A stretch of DNA of 64,000 bases from JABDGM01 sp963738665 (GTDB lineage: Bacteria; Planctomycetota; Planctomycetia; Pirellulales; Lacipirellulaceae): positions 186,001-250,000 of the forward strand of contig CAVTXL010000004.1 of NCBI GenBank assembly GCA_963738665.1, written 5' to 3'. The notes under the pieces were generated by a model. The model made no database searches, had not been told where the DNA came from, and saw only the letters and a list, made by a program, of their open reading frames with translations. Positions within the stretch are counted from its first letter, which is position 1, and each line of letters opens with the position of its first letter. Below are positions 8,202-17,584 of the stretch, piece after piece. A program made the position numbers and the translations under genes.

Positions 8202-9011
8202 CTACGTCCCGACGTAAAAACTCTGCAGCAGCATCTCAATCACCAGCCGCCAGCCATCTACGAGCACAAACAAGAGCAGTTTGAACGGTAATGAAATCAA
8301 CACCGGCGGCAGCATCAGCATTCCCATCGAAATGGTGACGCTGGCTACGACAATGTCGAGAATCACAAACGGCAGATAAATCTGAAAGCCGATTAAAAAC
8401 GCCGTCTTCAGCTCGCTGAGCATGAACGCGGGCAATAGCGCCATCAGCGGCACTTCGTGCTCGCCCGGCTTCGGATCGTAATACACAAATTCATACGCCT
8501 CGCCCGTCTTGGGGTCCTTCGTGTCGGGCAAGTATTGCAGGAACAAGTACACATCGTCATCGTTCTGCGTCCGCTGCAGTTGATGTGCCATGAACCGCCG
8601 CAGCGGATCGACACTTCGCGTAAAGGCCTCATCCAGGCCGATCTCGCTGTTCGTGTAGGGCTTGATACCGCTTTCGTACGACTGCTTCCACACGGGGGCC
8701 ATGAGCAGTAGCGTCATGAACAGCGCGATCGACGTGATCACCTGGCTTGGCGGCAGCTGCTGCGTGCCGATCGCCTGCCGCAACAGGCCGAGAACGACGA
8801 TGATCCGCACAAAGCTTGTGGTCATCAGCAGAATCGCCGGCGCCAAGCTGACGACCGTCAAGAGCAGCAAGATCTGCAGCGTGCTGGCCAAACCTTGCGG
8901 GCTCGTCCACTGCTGCGGTCCGCCAAGATTGCCGGGCAAGAGCGAAGCCGCCGGGGCATCGGTTTGGGCGGATGCGGTTGCGGCGAATGTGAGCAGGATC
9001 GCTACGACCAA
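8202..9011 (-). CDS. fliP: Flagellar export protein FliP
   Basis: Core subunit of the flagellar export channel. FliP markers are present: SFVRIIVVLGLLRQAIGTQQ, PPSQVITSIALFMTLLLMAP and, near the end, FQIYLPFVILDIVVASVTIS. The start is a TTG at 9011 giving a signal-like hydrophobic N-terminus (VVAILLTFAATASAQ); no upstream ATG in frame exists before a stop, although the frame extends about 15 codons with a positively charged segment. The exact start is therefore uncertain. 269 residues is a normal length for FliP with its cleavable signal. Confidence 0.95.
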   Translation of the reverse strand: MVVAILLTFAATASAQTDAPAASLLPGNLGGPQQWTSPQGLASTLQILLLLTVVSLAPAILLMTTSFVRIIVVLGLLRQAIGTQQLPPSQVITSIALFMTLLLMAPVWKQSYESGIKPYTNSEIGLDEAFTRSVDPLRRFMAHQLQRTQNDDDVYLFLQYLPDTKDPKTGEAYEFVYYDPKPGEHEVPLMALLPAFMLSELKTAFLIGFQIYLPFVILDIVVASVTISMGMLMLPPVLISLPFKLLLFVLVDGWRLVIEMLLQSFYVGT

Positions 9012-9116
9012 TAGGCAGCGAACAAGGGGAGACAGGGAGAAATGGAGACAATGAGGATTACGCGCAGGCGCAGCTCTTCTTGTCGGGCCCGCTCCTGGTC
9101 TCCCTGTCTCTGCACC

Positions 9117-9968
9117 TCACGCACGCGCTTTCCCTCCGCGAGTGCTGAACAGCGGCGGCAGTTCCGGCAGTGTCGCCGCCAGTGGCAACTCGGCGCCGAG
9201 GAATCCGCCTGTTGCCGGTTCTTTCGATAGTTCGCGGAATACTCGGTCGAATTCGCGACTCGAGCTATTGGGGACTGCCTTTTGGCACAAGCCCATCAGA
9301 CGATCGACCTCGACTGCGTCCGTCACTTCCGTGAGCGATTTGGCGCCCTCCGGTGTCAACGCCACCAAGACCAGCTTGTTGCCCACACGCAGCAGCTCGG
9401 CCATCTGTTTCGGGGCGAGCGCCACGCGGCCCAGAACGCTGACAACCTCGGCCGGCAGAATCGTCGCGTGTTTCTTACTGCCACGTCGCAGCAGCCACGT
9501 GCAGAGGAAGAACAACCCCAGCACAAAGGCCAGAGCGGCTCCGGTCGAATACAGCGAATCGTACTTAAACCCTAGGCTCGGGGCGTTGCTCGCGTCCGGA
9601 AACAAGCCCGACGACGCGTTCAAGCGCTCGGCCGCGTCCTGGCTCCGCGGCGCGAGCCGCCGGTCGTCGCCTGCCGCGGGCACCGGACTGGCCGACGTCG
9701 ATACCTCGCGATAAACGGCCGGTTGCATCGCGGGGTCAAAATGCGGCTCGCGGTCGTTGACGGATCGCCGGTCAACGGGCGCCTCGGGCGCGCCCTCGGC
9801 CGGCCGCGTAGCAACGTCTCGACTCTGGGAATAGGCACCGCCGTAGGACCAATTGGGCAGCGACGGAGCGTTTGCGGGCGCTGGTCCACTCGCGGCCGAT
9901 TGAGCAAGCGCCGCCACCGGAAAACCCGTAAGCGCCGCCAGCGCGGCAATGCGGATCGTCGAGAACAT
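9117..9968 (-). CDS. fliO: FliO-like flagellar biosynthesis protein
   Basis: Assembly factor for the FliP ring. The 283-residue protein has a signal peptide (1-22, ending ALAQS), a long low-complexity Ala/Pro/Arg-rich segment, one membrane helix (about 140-160) and then the small FliO beta domain (LPAEVVSVLGRVALAPKQM, VGNKLVLVALTPEGAKSL). The fold and position between fliN and fliP support the call. The roughly 115-residue extracytoplasmic N-terminal stretch is longer than in enterobacterial FliO. Confidence 0.88.
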   Translation of the reverse strand: MFSTIRIAALAALTGFPVAALAQSAASGPAPANAPSLPNWSYGGAYSQSRDVATRPAEGAPEAPVDRRSVNDREPHFDPAMQPAVYREVSTSASPVPAAGDDRRLAPRSQDAAERLNASSGLFPDASNAPSLGFKYDSLYSTGAALAFVLGLFFLCTWLLRRGSKKHATILPAEVVSVLGRVALAPKQMAELLRVGNKLVLVALTPEGAKSLTEVTDAVEVDRLMGLCQKAVPNSSSREFDRVFRELSKEPATGGFLGAELPLAATLPELPPLFSTRGGKARA

Positions 9969-10249
9969 CGAACTTCGGCGGCCTGTTGCGGGCCGTCGCC
10001 AACGATTTGTAAAATGCGGCTCGATCAGCCCGGTAGATAAGTGATGCGCCGACGTTTCAGTAGAACTCGTGTGGGACGCGGCGCGATCCTATATATAGTT
10101 GCCCGTCGGAATTCGGCCCAGAGCGATTTGACGCAGTCGCCGCTCGGCACGGCGCTGCCGGCCAGTCGGCACCCAGCCGCCGCAAGGGGCCGCATCGCTT
10201 GCTGCTCGCACGGCGATCCGCCCGTGCTTCGCAGCAGTGCTGGCGGGCG
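9969..10249. other. Gap between fliN and fliO
   Basis: 281 bases inside the flagellar cluster with no supported gene. Short frames through it look like GC-rich shadow sequence. There is no FliM-like sequence here. Confidence 0.5.
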
Positions 10250-10693
10250 TCAGCCGCCGACTGCATCGTCAGCGATTAATTCGGCGACGCGGACACAGAA
10301 GTTATCGTTGAGCACAAGCACTTCGCCGCGGGCGATCAAGCGGCCGTTCGCATAGACGTCAACCGGATCGCCCGCCAACTTGTCGAGCGTCACGACCGCT
10401 CCCTCACGCAATTTCAGAACGTCTTCGAGATACATCTGCGTGCGGCCGAGCTCGATCTTCAAATCCAGTTGCACGTCACGCAGCAACTCCAGCGTGGCCG
10501 ATTCTTTGACCGAAGTTGCCCCGATCAGGTCGTGAAACTCGAACGGCCGCACACCCTTTGGCAGAGCACCCGGCGACTCCTCGATCGACGACAGAGCCTG
10601 CTGGGCCTCGTCGAGAAGTGATTCGACGCTGCTCGGGTCGACCCCACTCGCCGGCGCTGCGGCTTTGGCAGAAGATTCCAATGTGTCCGACAT
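10250..10693 (-). CDS. fliN: Flagellar rotor/switch protein FliN
   Basis: C-ring protein of the flagellar switch. Residues about 70-140 form the FliN/FliM C-terminal (SpoA) domain: LRDVQLDLKIELGRTQMYLE, VLKLREGAVVTLDKLAGDPV, DVYANGRLIARGEVLVLND and a terminal RVAELI. An extra N-terminal segment of about 65 residues contains SSVESLLDEAQ, loosely like the EIDALL peptide of FliM/FliY that binds CheY; that resemblance is weak. fliM would be expected next to it but the adjacent gene is fliL, 105 bases away. Confidence 0.95.
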   Translation of the reverse strand: MSDTLESSAKAAAPASGVDPSSVESLLDEAQQALSSIEESPGALPKGVRPFEFHDLIGATSVKESATLELLRDVQLDLKIELGRTQMYLEDVLKLREGAVVTLDKLAGDPVDVYANGRLIARGEVLVLNDNFCVRVAELIADDAVGG

Positions 10694-10798
10694 GGCGATC
10701 CGTCTCGTCGGCGTTAGGAAAAATGAGGCGTCCGGTGCGCGGTGCGTCCGTTGGCGCGTCGCCGTTCGACCGGTGCGGCCCGCCGTCGGCGCCGTGGC

Positions 10799-11376
10799 TT
10801 ACCGCTCGACGTAGTTGAACTTGCTGAACAGCACTTCCTTGAGGATCGGCTGCCCCAACGCGCTGTTGGTTTTCTCCAATAACCGCCGTTTGATCAATCC
10901 CAATCCGGCATCGGTCAGGTCGGCTGACGTTGCTGAATGCAATGACATCGTCACTTGCTCGCGCACGCGGGCCTGGTTTTTCTCGAACAGATGCTGGAAC
11001 TCAGCCGCATCCGAAGCTAGCACCACCCCGTACAGCTCAAAATCGATGGCCAACGTCGTGTTGGTCACCGGATTGAAGCGCGTCACGTTGTAAACGCCCA
11101 GCTCCACTTCACTCTCGTCGTGAGTCGCGCCGTGCGACTCCTTCGGTTCTTCGCCCTCGCTGGCCGCTGTGTGTCCCTCATGAGCCGCTACGAACTGCTG
11201 CGCCATTTTTTCCGTCTCTTGCGCGCTGGCGCCAACATCGCCGCCGCGACCACTTCCACGATGACGATGACCGACAGGAAGGCGGCCGCTTTGATCAGCG
11301 AAAATATGCCTTTGCCGCGCGTGTTGGACGGCGCTTCGGCCGCTTCGGCCGACGGCTGAACTGCTTCGTCGCTCAT
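10799..11376 (-). CDS. fliL: Flagellar basal body-associated protein FliL (frameshifted)
   Basis: FliL sits around the stator and supports torque generation. Translation from the ATG at 11376 gives a cytoplasmic tail, one membrane helix (IKAAAFLSVIVIVEVVAAAM) and then breaks. The periplasmic domain (ELGVYNVTRFNPVTNTTLAI, VTMSLHSATSADLTDAGLGL, PILKEVLFSKFNYVER) is in another frame. The total length is one base short of a multiple of three, and a run of six A lies near 11205-11211, so a missing A is the simplest explanation. Corrected length is about 192 residues. The ending KEVLFSKFNYVER is the usual FliL finish. Confidence 0.88.
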
Positions 11377-11640
11377 GGTCTTGTCCCTGGGAAGGTGCAC
11401 TCCGGAAGTTACCCCAATCGTACTGCAACACAACCGTCACAGGCCGCAATCCCGGACGGCCACGATTCGGTCGCACCCCGATCGGGCTAGCCATAGGATA
11501 AAATAGCTTATGGCAAAGCGACGGGCCGAAGAAAAGATGCTGGCTTAAAACGGCCAGATATGCCAATGAACGGATGAACTAATCCAAGGAGCTATCCTTC
11601 ACCCGGTCTCCACCGACTCCAGGGCCCGAGTAGCCGGCGC
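11377..11640. other. Gap between flgE and fliL
   Basis: 264 bases with no supported gene. A continuous frame runs through part of it only as an upstream extension of the shifted fliL frame. Confidence 0.4.
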
Positions 11641-14058
11641 TTATCGCCGCAGCGACAAAAGCTCATCCAGCAACTGTTGCGCCGCTGTAATCACCCGCGT
11701 GCCCCCTCGATATTGCGTCGAAGCCAAAATCAGTTCGATCAGGTTTTGACCGATGTCGGTGTTGGAGAGCTCCACGGCCCCAGCCGTCAGCGTGCCGATG
11801 CCGTTTTCACCCGGGTTGCCGAAGACGGCCTCGCCCGAGTTGACGCCCTCCTGGAACACGTTGTCGCCCACTTGCTGTAGGCCCGCGTTGTTCGCGAAAC
11901 GCGCCATCCGCAACTGGCCCAGCGGCCGCTCGGTGCCGTTGCTGAACACGCCGCGAATCAGCCCGCTCTCGGTCACGATAAAGCTGGACAACGTGCCCGG
12001 CGGAAATCCGTCTTGCCGCGTCATCGATAAATTGCTCGAACTTTCACCCAAGTTGTTCGACACCGCCAGTCCGCTTACCTGGCTGAAATCCAGATCGAAC
12101 TCCAGCAGGTCGGACGCGGTGTTTTCACGCTGAACGGCGATCGTGGCCACTGGGTCGCCGATGATGCGGCCGTTGCCGTTAAACGTCAGCGTCCCGGTGC
12201 CCAAAAGCGTATCGACACCCGATGCCGGTTGATTGTCGGCCGACGTTGCATACCAGCGGTACGTTGTGCTATCGCCGTCTTTCGCTTCGAGAACTGTCGA
12301 GATCCGCACCGTCACCGGTATGCCCAGCGAATCGTACACAATAAAGTCCGTGATCGAGCCCGGCCCGTTGGCCGCTTGGGTTTCATCGAAGCTCATGGCG
12401 ATCTGAGTGGCCGACGTCGTTCCGGTCGGCTGCAGTGAGAATGCCGAAAGGCCGATATCGAGCGCATTGGCGATGCCGGTGTTGGACGTGAATTGAATCC
12501 GGCCGCCGCTGATGCTGCTGCCTGGCAAGTCGGTCGGCGGCGCGCCAGGCACGTCTTCAGCAATACCCATCGCTCCGTTCATGAACGCCAAAAGCTCTGC
12601 CACGGTGGTCGACGTCGTAATTGTTAGCTGCTTCGGCGCCAGCGATCGCCCCCCCTTATCTCCCGTAAATGTCAGAACACCTGGTTGGAACGGCGTCGAG
12701 TACGTTTCACCGTCGCGCAGGACGATATTCGTCAAGCGCGTCGCCGTCGTCGCCTTTGGCCCGATCAGGTCAACGACGGAGTTCGCTTCGATATCGGCAT
12801 CGGGCGAGTTATCAATGTACGTCGTCTGCCCATCGGTCAGCGTTGTAACAAGATGGTACTCGTTGCCGTCCGCCGTGTTGCGGTAAATCCGCACCGCATC
12901 GTAGCCGGCGGGGTTTCCGGGTGTTGGCTGGGGAATGTTCTCAACGCGGATGCGCCGGTTCGGATCGGAGATCGCGAAAGATCCGATCAGCGACGTCGGA
13001 CGACTCTCCTCACCGCTGCCCGTGTTGTAAAACGTCACGTAATATCCGTAGTTGGCTTCTGTTTCGAGCGAATCGTCGTCCAAAGCCGGGCCAATCGGCG
13101 CCGCCGTCGTATCGTTGTAATTGGCGGTCGTCGCATCGAGCGTGGCCACTAATTGAAAAGGGCCGCCGTCGACCGAGCGATACAGGTTGCGACCGCTCCA
13201 GTTTGCGTCGGTTGGCAGCCCCGTCAGTTGAATGTCGGTACTGGCGCCGATAGCCAGCGTACCAAAGGCGGTGCTGGGCGGCGCTTCGTAAGTTGATGCA
13301 GGCGTGCCGGATTGCGTAAAGTAGGTCACTTTGTACTGATAGCTGCCAGCGGCCAGGTTGCCCGTGCCGACGTTGATGGCGCCCGTCGTCGTCGTCACGA
13401 TCGGGGCCGCCAGTACCGAAAAATCTCCCAGGTCGAAATTAATGTCGGACGGATACTCATCTTCCGCGTCGCCCAGGATTTCCGACTGGATGATCGACGG
13501 CGTGTCGCCCACGTCCGCCTGCGGAGTCAGCGTGCCCGAAAAGTACGCCGTTTCAGTCGCCTGGGCCACCGTTTCCTCCCCCAGGGGAATTTGAATCGGC
13601 ACTAGCGTCTCGACAATGTTGAAATCGTCGTCGACTCCGTAACCCAGCACGCGGTTGCCGGCGATCGTGACGACTTCGTTGTTGGCGTTCGTCTGCAACT
13701 GCCCGTTGCGCGTATAGAGCGTTTCACCCTGCGACCCCTGGACGACGAGAAATCCGTCGCCCTGAATGGCCACGTCCAGCGGATTGGCGCTGATCTGGAT
13801 CGTTCCTTGCGTGAAATCAGGATTGATTGCCGCCACTTTGACGCCCAAACCAATTTGCCGCGGGTTCGTGCCGCCCCGGTTGTCCGAAGGCGTCGAGCCT
13901 ATGCTCTGCGTCTGCAGGAATTGCGTTGCGAACACCGCGTTGGATTCCTTGAATCCCACCGTGTTCGAGTTGGCCACGTTGTTACCGACGACGTCAATCG
14001 AAGTTTCGGCCGCTTGCAGGCCGGTGAGCGCCGTCGTCATTGCAGATTGAAGACCCAT
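11641..14058 (-). CDS. flgE: Flagellar hook protein FlgE, enlarged
   Basis: The hook subunit. The N-terminus (LTGLQAAETSIDVVGNNVAN, then NTVGFKES) and the C-terminus (GAVELSNTDIGQNLIELILA, YRGGTRVITAAQQLLDELL) are the conserved D0 helices that pack in the hook core. PLDVAIQGDGFLVVQ marks the D1 region. At 805 residues it is about twice the usual size. The extra 400 residues in the middle are rich in Thr, Gly and Asp and include repeated two-strand modules (GSYQYKVTYF, YGYYVTFYN; NLYRSVDGGPFQLVATL, AVRIYRNTADGNEYHLVTTL) resembling fibronectin-type folds. They would project from the hook surface. FlgD carries a similar module. A very strong ribosome site precedes the ATG. Confidence 0.95.
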   Translation of the reverse strand: MGLQSAMTTALTGLQAAETSIDVVGNNVANSNTVGFKESNAVFATQFLQTQSIGSTPSDNRGGTNPRQIGLGVKVAAINPDFTQGTIQISANPLDVAIQGDGFLVVQGSQGETLYTRNGQLQTNANNEVVTIAGNRVLGYGVDDDFNIVETLVPIQIPLGEETVAQATETAYFSGTLTPQADVGDTPSIIQSEILGDAEDEYPSDINFDLGDFSVLAAPIVTTTTGAINVGTGNLAAGSYQYKVTYFTQSGTPASTYEAPPSTAFGTLAIGASTDIQLTGLPTDANWSGRNLYRSVDGGPFQLVATLDATTANYNDTTAAPIGPALDDDSLETEANYGYYVTFYNTGSGEESRPTSLIGSFAISDPNRRIRVENIPQPTPGNPAGYDAVRIYRNTADGNEYHLVTTLTDGQTTYIDNSPDADIEANSVVDLIGPKATTATRLTNIVLRDGETYSTPFQPGVLTFTGDKGGRSLAPKQLTITTSTTVAELLAFMNGAMGIAEDVPGAPPTDLPGSSISGGRIQFTSNTGIANALDIGLSAFSLQPTGTTSATQIAMSFDETQAANGPGSITDFIVYDSLGIPVTVRISTVLEAKDGDSTTYRWYATSADNQPASGVDTLLGTGTLTFNGNGRIIGDPVATIAVQRENTASDLLEFDLDFSQVSGLAVSNNLGESSSNLSMTRQDGFPPGTLSSFIVTESGLIRGVFSNGTERPLGQLRMARFANNAGLQQVGDNVFQEGVNSGEAVFGNPGENGIGTLTAGAVELSNTDIGQNLIELILASTQYRGGTRVITAAQQLLDELLSLRR

Positions 14059-14065
14059 CGTATTG

Positions 14066-14075
14066 CTCCTCCCCC
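14066..14075 (-). promoter_or_regulatory. Strong ribosome binding site of flgE
   Basis: On the minus strand GGGGGAGGAG lies 7 bases before the flgE ATG, an extended complement to the 16S rRNA 3' end. This suits a structural protein needed in many copies and fixes the start at 14058. Confidence 0.75.
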
Positions 14076-14198
14076 TTAATGGTTTCGATCCGTTGATATT
14101 GAATTCATTTCAAATAGGGCCGCGAGTTTCATTAAGCCTGATCGAAAACAGCCGTCGTCATTCGTCCTTCGTCGTTTGCCATCTGCCAGTCGCCGTTC

Positions 14199-14999
14199 CT
14201 ACGGCCGAATGTCGGAGATGTTCTTCAAACTCGCCACATAGCTCCGCAGCCGCGTTTCCAGCGTCACTTCGTTATCCCAAAGAGCAGAAGTGATTTCGGT
14301 GAGCGATCTGTCTTTGTCGGCTAGCCGGTCGACGAAAGTTCCTTGCGATCCATTGACGATCGTGCCGACCAGCCGGTACGGCTCGCCGCCGTCGGCATCG
14401 CTGCGGTAGACCTGTTTCGGCCCGGACGATTCAGGCAAGTGCTGAATTTCAATGGCCGCGTTGTTGCCGGCCGCGACGACCGCATTGCTGCCCGACAACT
14501 CGACGCCGCGCAAATCGCCCTCGTCTCCTTCCCATAGAACGCGATAACTGTACGTTCCCTTTTCAACACTTCCTTCACCAATGTGGGCCGTGCCCTTGAC
14601 TTCCTTGTCGAGGTGGATCTTTGGCTCACCATCCGTAATCGCAACGCGGGTCACGGTGCCGTTGACGTTTTCTCCGTCGTCAGAAATCGCAGAAATATCG
14701 GAGCCGATCAAGTTCGTCGCGCTGGCGATATTCTGCCCGAGCAACACGGAGTTGAGCGTTTGCGTCAGCTTATCGGTCGAGCCAACCTGGCGGAGCTGGC
14801 TGATCTGGGCCAGCATGTCTTTGTTGTCCAGCGGATTCAGCGGGTCCTGGTTTTGTAGTTCCTTGATCATCAAATCCAGAAACGTGCTGAGGTCCAGGTC
14901 GTTGACGGCATCCGGCACCGAGTTCTTGCTGCTGGTGGCCGTCGTGCTCGCAGTCCGGGTGGACGACGTACTGGGAAAGGTCGTGGGAATTCGTGACAT
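14199..14999 (-). CDS. flgD: Hook-capping/assembly protein FlgD
   Basis: Scaffold that caps the growing hook. Residues about 30-75 hold the FlgD signature LSTFLDLMIKELQNQDPLNP, followed by DMLAQISQLRQVGSTDKL. After a short beta region, residues 140-235 include a module (GTYSYRVLWEG, PKQVYRSDADGGEPYRLVGT) that closely resembles the repeated modules in FlgE next door. 266 residues is slightly longer than usual. The ATG at 14999 begins a Ser/Thr-rich disordered tail that is typical of this protein. Confidence 0.94.
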   Translation of the reverse strand: MSRIPTTFPSTSSTRTASTTATSSKNSVPDAVNDLDLSTFLDLMIKELQNQDPLNPLDNKDMLAQISQLRQVGSTDKLTQTLNSVLLGQNIASATNLIGSDISAISDDGENVNGTVTRVAITDGEPKIHLDKEVKGTAHIGEGSVEKGTYSYRVLWEGDEGDLRGVELSGSNAVVAAGNNAAIEIQHLPESSGPKQVYRSDADGGEPYRLVGTIVNGSQGTFVDRLADKDRSLTEITSALWDNEVTLETRLRSYVASLKNISDIRP

Positions 15000-15093
15000 A
15001 CATCTATCCTTGGCCGCTATTCACGCGAACGAGGTTGGCTGTGTTCGTTCCCGTGTCGCGCTTATAGGTGCTGGTTTGTGGCTCAATATGGTC

Positions 15094-16849
15094 TCACACG
15101 ACGGCGTTGATTTCCGTCGATCCTACGCTGATCGTTTCGCGAACCTCGCGCCGGACCGCCTCGGAATCCGCCGCTTTTCCAACCCGCGGGCGAGCCGGCG
15201 CGGTCTGCCGCGGCTGTTGCTCTTGCCAAGCCTGTTGCTCGGACGACGGCGGCCTTTGCCCCCCCTGTCCGTCGCGGCCCACGTCGACGTCAAATCGCTC
15301 GACCCGGATGTTCTGTTCCGCCAGGCGATCGCGCAGCGCCGGCAGGTGATCGAGCAATAGCCGGCGCGCCGCGTGCGTCTCTGTTTCTAACTTCGCCGTC
15401 AACGCGCCGTCCTTTACCGTCAGCTCCAGACGAAGCGACCCCAGTTCCGGCGGGCTCAACCGCAATTGCAGCGTGCCGCTCCGATCTTGTGCGAAATGGA
15501 ACGCCCGGGCGACGCGGCCGACGAAGCGTGAAGCGTCCACGCGGTTGAGCTGCGACCCCTCGGTTGCGTCAGTGGCCTGCCCAGATCGCCCGTCGCGCCA
15601 GCCTCGACCGACTGGCGCCTGCAACACGTCCGGCCCGCTCGCGTTGCCCCGCCGCGAGCGAGGCGATGCCTCACTCTGCGCGGACGACAAGTCGTCGCCG
15701 ATGCTCGTATTGGCCGGAACGACAGTGGCATTCGCAACTACCGCTGCGGTGCTGCCGACCGGCCGCTGCGCTGCCTTTGCGGAAGTCCCGTCGGCGGCCG
15801 GCTGACCCGCCCCTCGCTCGTGGGAAGCCTTTCCGCCGTCGGTCAAGCCGCGCGAATCGCTGTCGGAGTTTTGTTTCGACCGCCGAGCGCTTCGTGTCAC
15901 AGACGGCGAATCGCTTGCCGCTACTTCCGTTGCTGCGCCTTCACCTGTTTTCTCCGCCCCCTTTGCTGATTCCTTGCCACCGGCCGTATTCGATGCAGGT
16001 CGTTGCGGACCGGCGTGGGGCTGACCAGGCTCCTTGGCCAACGCTGCCGGCTTGGCCGCTTGGCCGCCCTGACCGTTAACACCATTCGCTGTCGTTTCCC
16101 CTGTCGACTGCGGTATTGCGCCTCCCGGCAACGTGACGGGCGCGTGCGCCGTTCGTCGTCCCTTCGCTGCCTTGCGATTGGCCATCGTCGGCCGCGGACC
16201 CAGCCCGCGCGCCAATTGCCGTCTCAGATTCGTCCACTGCGTCCTCGGCCGTCGCGGTTTCCGTAGCGTCGGCACTCGCCGAGTGTGCATGCGCCGCACG
16301 TTTTGGGTTGCTTGACGCTTCCTTCCCTACCGGCGCCGTCTCATGTTCATGCGCCTCGTTCGGCCCATTGTTCGCCATCCGCGGCTGTGCGCCCGAGGTC
16401 GCACCTGCCGCTCGGGCCATGTCGACTGTTGCAGCGCCGTTCGGGTCTTCGCCCCCGTCCGCTTTGCCTCTACGCTTGGCCTCCGTGCCTGGGAAGTTTC
16501 CAATCGTACTCGGACCCGCATTGGTCGTCGCGTCGGCGGACCGTTCCAAGTCGTGTTCACTGCCTCCGCTCTCGGGCCGCCGAACTTCCGATTCGTCGCG
16601 CGGCTGCGGCCAGCTTTCGTCTTCCCAGCGGTCGCTCCTGCCTGGTTCGGCCGAGCGCGCTTCGTTAACTGCCGCCCGATTCGAGGGGACCGGGCGCGAC
16701 GTTTCGAGACGATCCTCTTGCCGCGCCGTTAGCTGCGACAACTGGTCGTTGAAGCCGGCCTGCGACGAACGCGGCGCTGGCGCGACTGGCCGCCAACTTG
16801 CCCTGGGCGCCGTCGCCTGCCACAAGCTTTCTAGATTTGCATCGTTCAC
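15094..16849 (-). CDS. fliK: Hook-length control protein FliK (frameshifted)
   Basis: Molecular ruler that sets hook length and triggers the FlhB switch. The N-terminal two thirds (from MNDANLESLWQATAP) are polar, Ala/Gly/Ser/Glu-rich and probably unstructured. The C-terminal domain (about 400-500) is the conserved Flg_hook fold: AFHFAQDRSGTLQLRLSPPE, LGSLRLELTVKDGALTAKLE, ARRLLLDHLPALRDRLAEQN and IRVERFDVDV. The two parts are in different frames; the switch lies somewhere in 16080-16260, where low complexity prevents exact placement. Net length is one base too long. Corrected length is about 585 residues, plausible for FliK. It lies between flgD and a MotE-like gene. Confidence 0.88.
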
Positions 16850-16892
16850 GATTTGTGGTCCATCCTGTTCGTAACTCGCGCGGCCGCCGCGG

Positions 16893-17582
16893 TCAATTGC
16901 CCGTCTTGAGCGAATTCAACTGGTCTAAGGCGCTCTTCACGTTCGACGCCTGGCCTTGATTGCCGATGATCCGCTGATGAATGTCTTTCAGTTTCGTCAG
17001 CTCATCTTTATCCTGAAATGTTTTCAATATATTGCCGAGCTTCTTTTCCGACATCTTGCTCATCAATAGAATCGCGTCGTCCATCCGCCCCTCGTCGAGC
17101 CACTGCAACAGCTCTCCTTTGGCTACGTCGGGCTTGAGCATTTCCAGATGGGAAACGACCGTGTTCAAGTTTTCCTGATTCGTTAGCTCTTCTTGTTTCT
17201 TTAGCCGGCTTTCCCAGTCCTGCGCCATCCGGTCGTAGCGGGCGATCAATTCATTCAGCGACTTAATCCGGTAGTCATATTCCTGCCGCCCGCGCCGCAG
17301 CGCGAGCAACTTCACTTCGGCGTTGCGATCCATTACCTGCTGGTGACGCAGCGACTGATCGAGCGAAATCTCTTCCGGCGGCACCTGGTCGGTGGCTTTT
17401 CGCTGGGCTTCGGCGATCTCGTTGAGGTCGACGTCGTGATACAATGCCACCATTCGAAACAGCTTTTCGTTGTTCAATCGGTCCGTCTTCCAAAGGTAGA
17501 GAATGCCCACAGCGGCGGTAATCACCGTTGCGGTGCAAACGTACCCGATCAATGCTGATAAACCGCCCAGGAGGTGCGCCAT
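16893..17582 (-). CDS. MotE-like flagellar protein
   Basis: A 229-residue protein with one N-terminal membrane helix (about 8-30, LSALIGYVCTATVITAAVGI), a long coiled coil (about 75-150) and an MgtE-N-like helical end (KGELLQWLDEGRMDDAILLM, MSEKKLGNILKTF). This architecture and the place between fliJ and fliK match MotE, a periplasmic chaperone for stator protein MotC in alpha-proteobacteria, and similar proteins in other phyla. The start is 2 bases after the fliJ stop, so the two are almost certainly co-translated. No stator genes are present here. The gene symbol is left blank because only the architecture is matched. Confidence 0.75.
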   Translation of the reverse strand: MAHLLGGLSALIGYVCTATVITAAVGILYLWKTDRLNNEKLFRMVALYHDVDLNEIAEAQRKATDQVPPEEISLDQSLRHQQVMDRNAEVKLLALRRGRQEYDYRIKSLNELIARYDRMAQDWESRLKKQEELTNQENLNTVVSHLEMLKPDVAKGELLQWLDEGRMDDAILLMSKMSEKKLGNILKTFQDKDELTKLKDIHQRIIGNQGQASNVKSALDQLNSLKTGN

Positions 17583-17584
17583 CT

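Noticed and set aside
16893..17582. Magnesium transporter MgtE fragment
   Set aside because: Only the short helical end is MgtE-N-like; the membrane anchor, coiled coil and place between fliJ and fliK indicate a MotE-like flagellar protein.
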